A stretch of DNA of 7,683 nucleotides. Source: an uncultured Spirochaetaceae bacterium. GTDB taxonomy: Bacteria; Spirochaetota; Spirochaetia; Sphaerochaetales; Sphaerochaetaceae. The notes under the pieces are model-generated. The model worked only from the letters and a program-made list of their open reading frames with translations. It ran no database searches and had not been told where the DNA came from. Within the stretch, counting starts at the first letter, position 1. Each line of letters opens with the position of its first letter. Made by a program: the position numbers and the translations under genes. The stretch covers positions 1 to 7,683 of the forward strand of contig CANRIJ010000072.1 in assembly GCA_947630635.1 (NCBI GenBank), written 5' to 3'. Below, piece after piece: positions 6,993 to 7,683 of the stretch.

Positions 6993-7190
6993 CTATTTAT
7001 ATCCAAACACCTCTTACAATCTGAAAATTACTGTAACTGGTTTAAATATTCCTTATTAGTCTATTGCAATCGGGGTATTTTTATATTTAACTAAAAGGCT
7101 ATTTTCCCTTAATTGAATTAAGGAAAAATATACAAATATTTAGGGCAAACAATAGTCTTCTACTACCCTAGTTTCAAATAACAAAAATAA
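6993..7190. other. AT-rich spacer between divergent lipoprotein-like fragments
   Basis: This very AT-rich stretch separates the minus-strand fragment from the plus-strand ORF. Apart from the hairpin at 7102-7127 I see no gene or RNA. No clear promoter pair with correct spacing was found for either neighbour. Confidence 0.5.
7102..7127. repeat. Inverted repeat in AT-rich spacer
   Basis: TTTTCC and TTAA on the left pair with TTAA and GGAAAA on the right, giving a 10-bp stem with one bulged C and the loop TTGAA. It lies in the spacer between two diverging ORFs. It could be a regulator site or a weak terminator, but neither can be shown. Confidence 0.45.
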
Positions 7191-7683
7191 ATTTCTGAAA
7201 TTCTTAATCTAATTGCCGCAATTTACAAAGAGGCATATAAGAAAGAACTCTATCTGAAGCAGCATCTAAGGGATTCTCCTTCTGTCAATGTCGCAGAAGC
7301 GAAAGAGCCAAATCCAGAAGCAGTATCTGCCTCTATCGCTCTCAAGGGATCGAGCTCGTCCGGAACGCCCGAGCCAGAGGAGTCGACAGTATCCGCAACC
7401 GTTACAAAGTCAACTGTGACAATCTCTACAGCCTTCACAGACATCTCAGGCTCAGTCTCATCAGCTGATCTTTCCATTGAGAATCCAGAAGGCGTCAATG
7501 GAGAGCTCTCTGCAGCATTGGATAGCAGCGGAAAGACGACAATAGAGATCACGGGAACCACTCTCAGTGCAGCCAGCGAAGAAGCATTCAATGGCACATA
7601 TACCCTCACTGGAACAATCACTCTTGACACTAATGCGGTATATGAAGTCTCGCTTGATCTCACTGGCGCATTCGCAGAGGGAG
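7191..7683 (+). CDS. Fourth lipoprotein-like ORF, partial at right edge
   Basis: The plus-strand frame is open from just after a TAA (7188-7190) to the window end, 164 codons. It has no ATG, GTG or TTG near its beginning. The convincing part starts near 7270: VAEAKEPNPEAVSAS, then Ser/Thr-rich beta-like sequence such as TVTISTAFTDISGSVSS. Around 7540-7660 come TTIEITGTTLSAASEEAF and NGTYTLTGTITLDTN. These resemble the C-terminal unit of paralogue 1 (KITIAGTGITGSEDDL and YALSGTVTPTF) in spacing and pattern. The first ~25 codons (LIAAIYKEAYKKELYLKQ) are compositionally different and may be non-coding or from another source. The opposite strand is also open, but its Val/Pro-rich translation is what the antisense of these lipoproteins gives elsewhere here. 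It probably belongs to the same family in reversed orientation. The start is unresolved. Confidence 0.6.
   Translation, partial: MSEILNLIAAIYKEAYKKELYLKQHLRDSPSVNVAEAKEPNPEAVSASIALKGSSSSGTPEPEESTVSATVTKSTVTISTAFTDISGSVSSADLSIENPEGVNGELSAALDSSGKTTIEITGTTLSAASEEAFNGTYTLTGTITLDTNAVYEVSLDLTGAFAEG

Noticed and set aside
7250..7663. A minus-strand 137-residue ORF at the right edge.
   Set aside because: Its Val/Pro/Ser-rich translation resembles the antisense translations of the other lipoprotein ORFs. The plus strand reads as beta-rich lipoprotein-like sequence similar to paralogue 1.

Overview
The window looks bacterial. A perfect TATAAT box and a GGAG ribosome-binding site precede the fic gene, and two long proteins carry a lipobox-type export signal ending in Ala-Ser-Cys. 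Lipoprotein codon use favours AGG/AGA and ATA, which is unlike enterics. A host-associated spirochaete-like or other lipoprotein-rich gut bacterium fits, but I cannot name the lineage with confidence. The genes have mid-range GC and the spacers are AT-rich.

Layout. (1) 1-2139: a long minus-strand surface-lipoprotein ORF, preceded at the left edge by a conserved 3'-flank element (copy A). (2) 2140-3267: AT-rich DNA with a promoter, then a plus-strand Fic-domain protein ending in a winged helix. (3) 3268-4444: no intact gene. The minus strand holds a decayed AAA_14/DUF4143-type ATPase with frameshifts, stops and a central deletion. (4) 4445-6355: element copy B, then a second minus-strand lipoprotein ORF paralogous to the first. 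(5) 6421-6992: element copy C, then the C-terminal piece of a third family member. (6) 6993-7190: AT-rich spacer with a hairpin. (7) 7191-7683: part of a fourth, similar beta-rich ORF on the plus strand, running off the window.

The main observation is the organisation of the lipoprotein units. The two long ORFs are free of stops over about 600 and 690 codons, yet neither has an in-frame ATG, GTG or TTG able to supply its signal peptide. Both stop resembling each other at exactly the same base, just before the expected start codon. Their bodies have diverged strongly, but an 84-bp 5' block and a 74-bp 3' element remain about 92-93% identical between copies. The two shorter ORFs also lack starts. 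This is the layout expected of silent, promoterless surface-antigen cassettes that feed an expression locus by gene conversion. Serial duplication followed by loss of starts is the simpler alternative. No expression locus or recombinase is visible in the window, so the cassette idea is an inference.

The Fic gene and dead ATPase are compositionally distinct and sit in one inter-cassette gap, where the other gap is only about 65 bp. They look like an insertion or an accessory pocket rather than functional partners of the lipoproteins.
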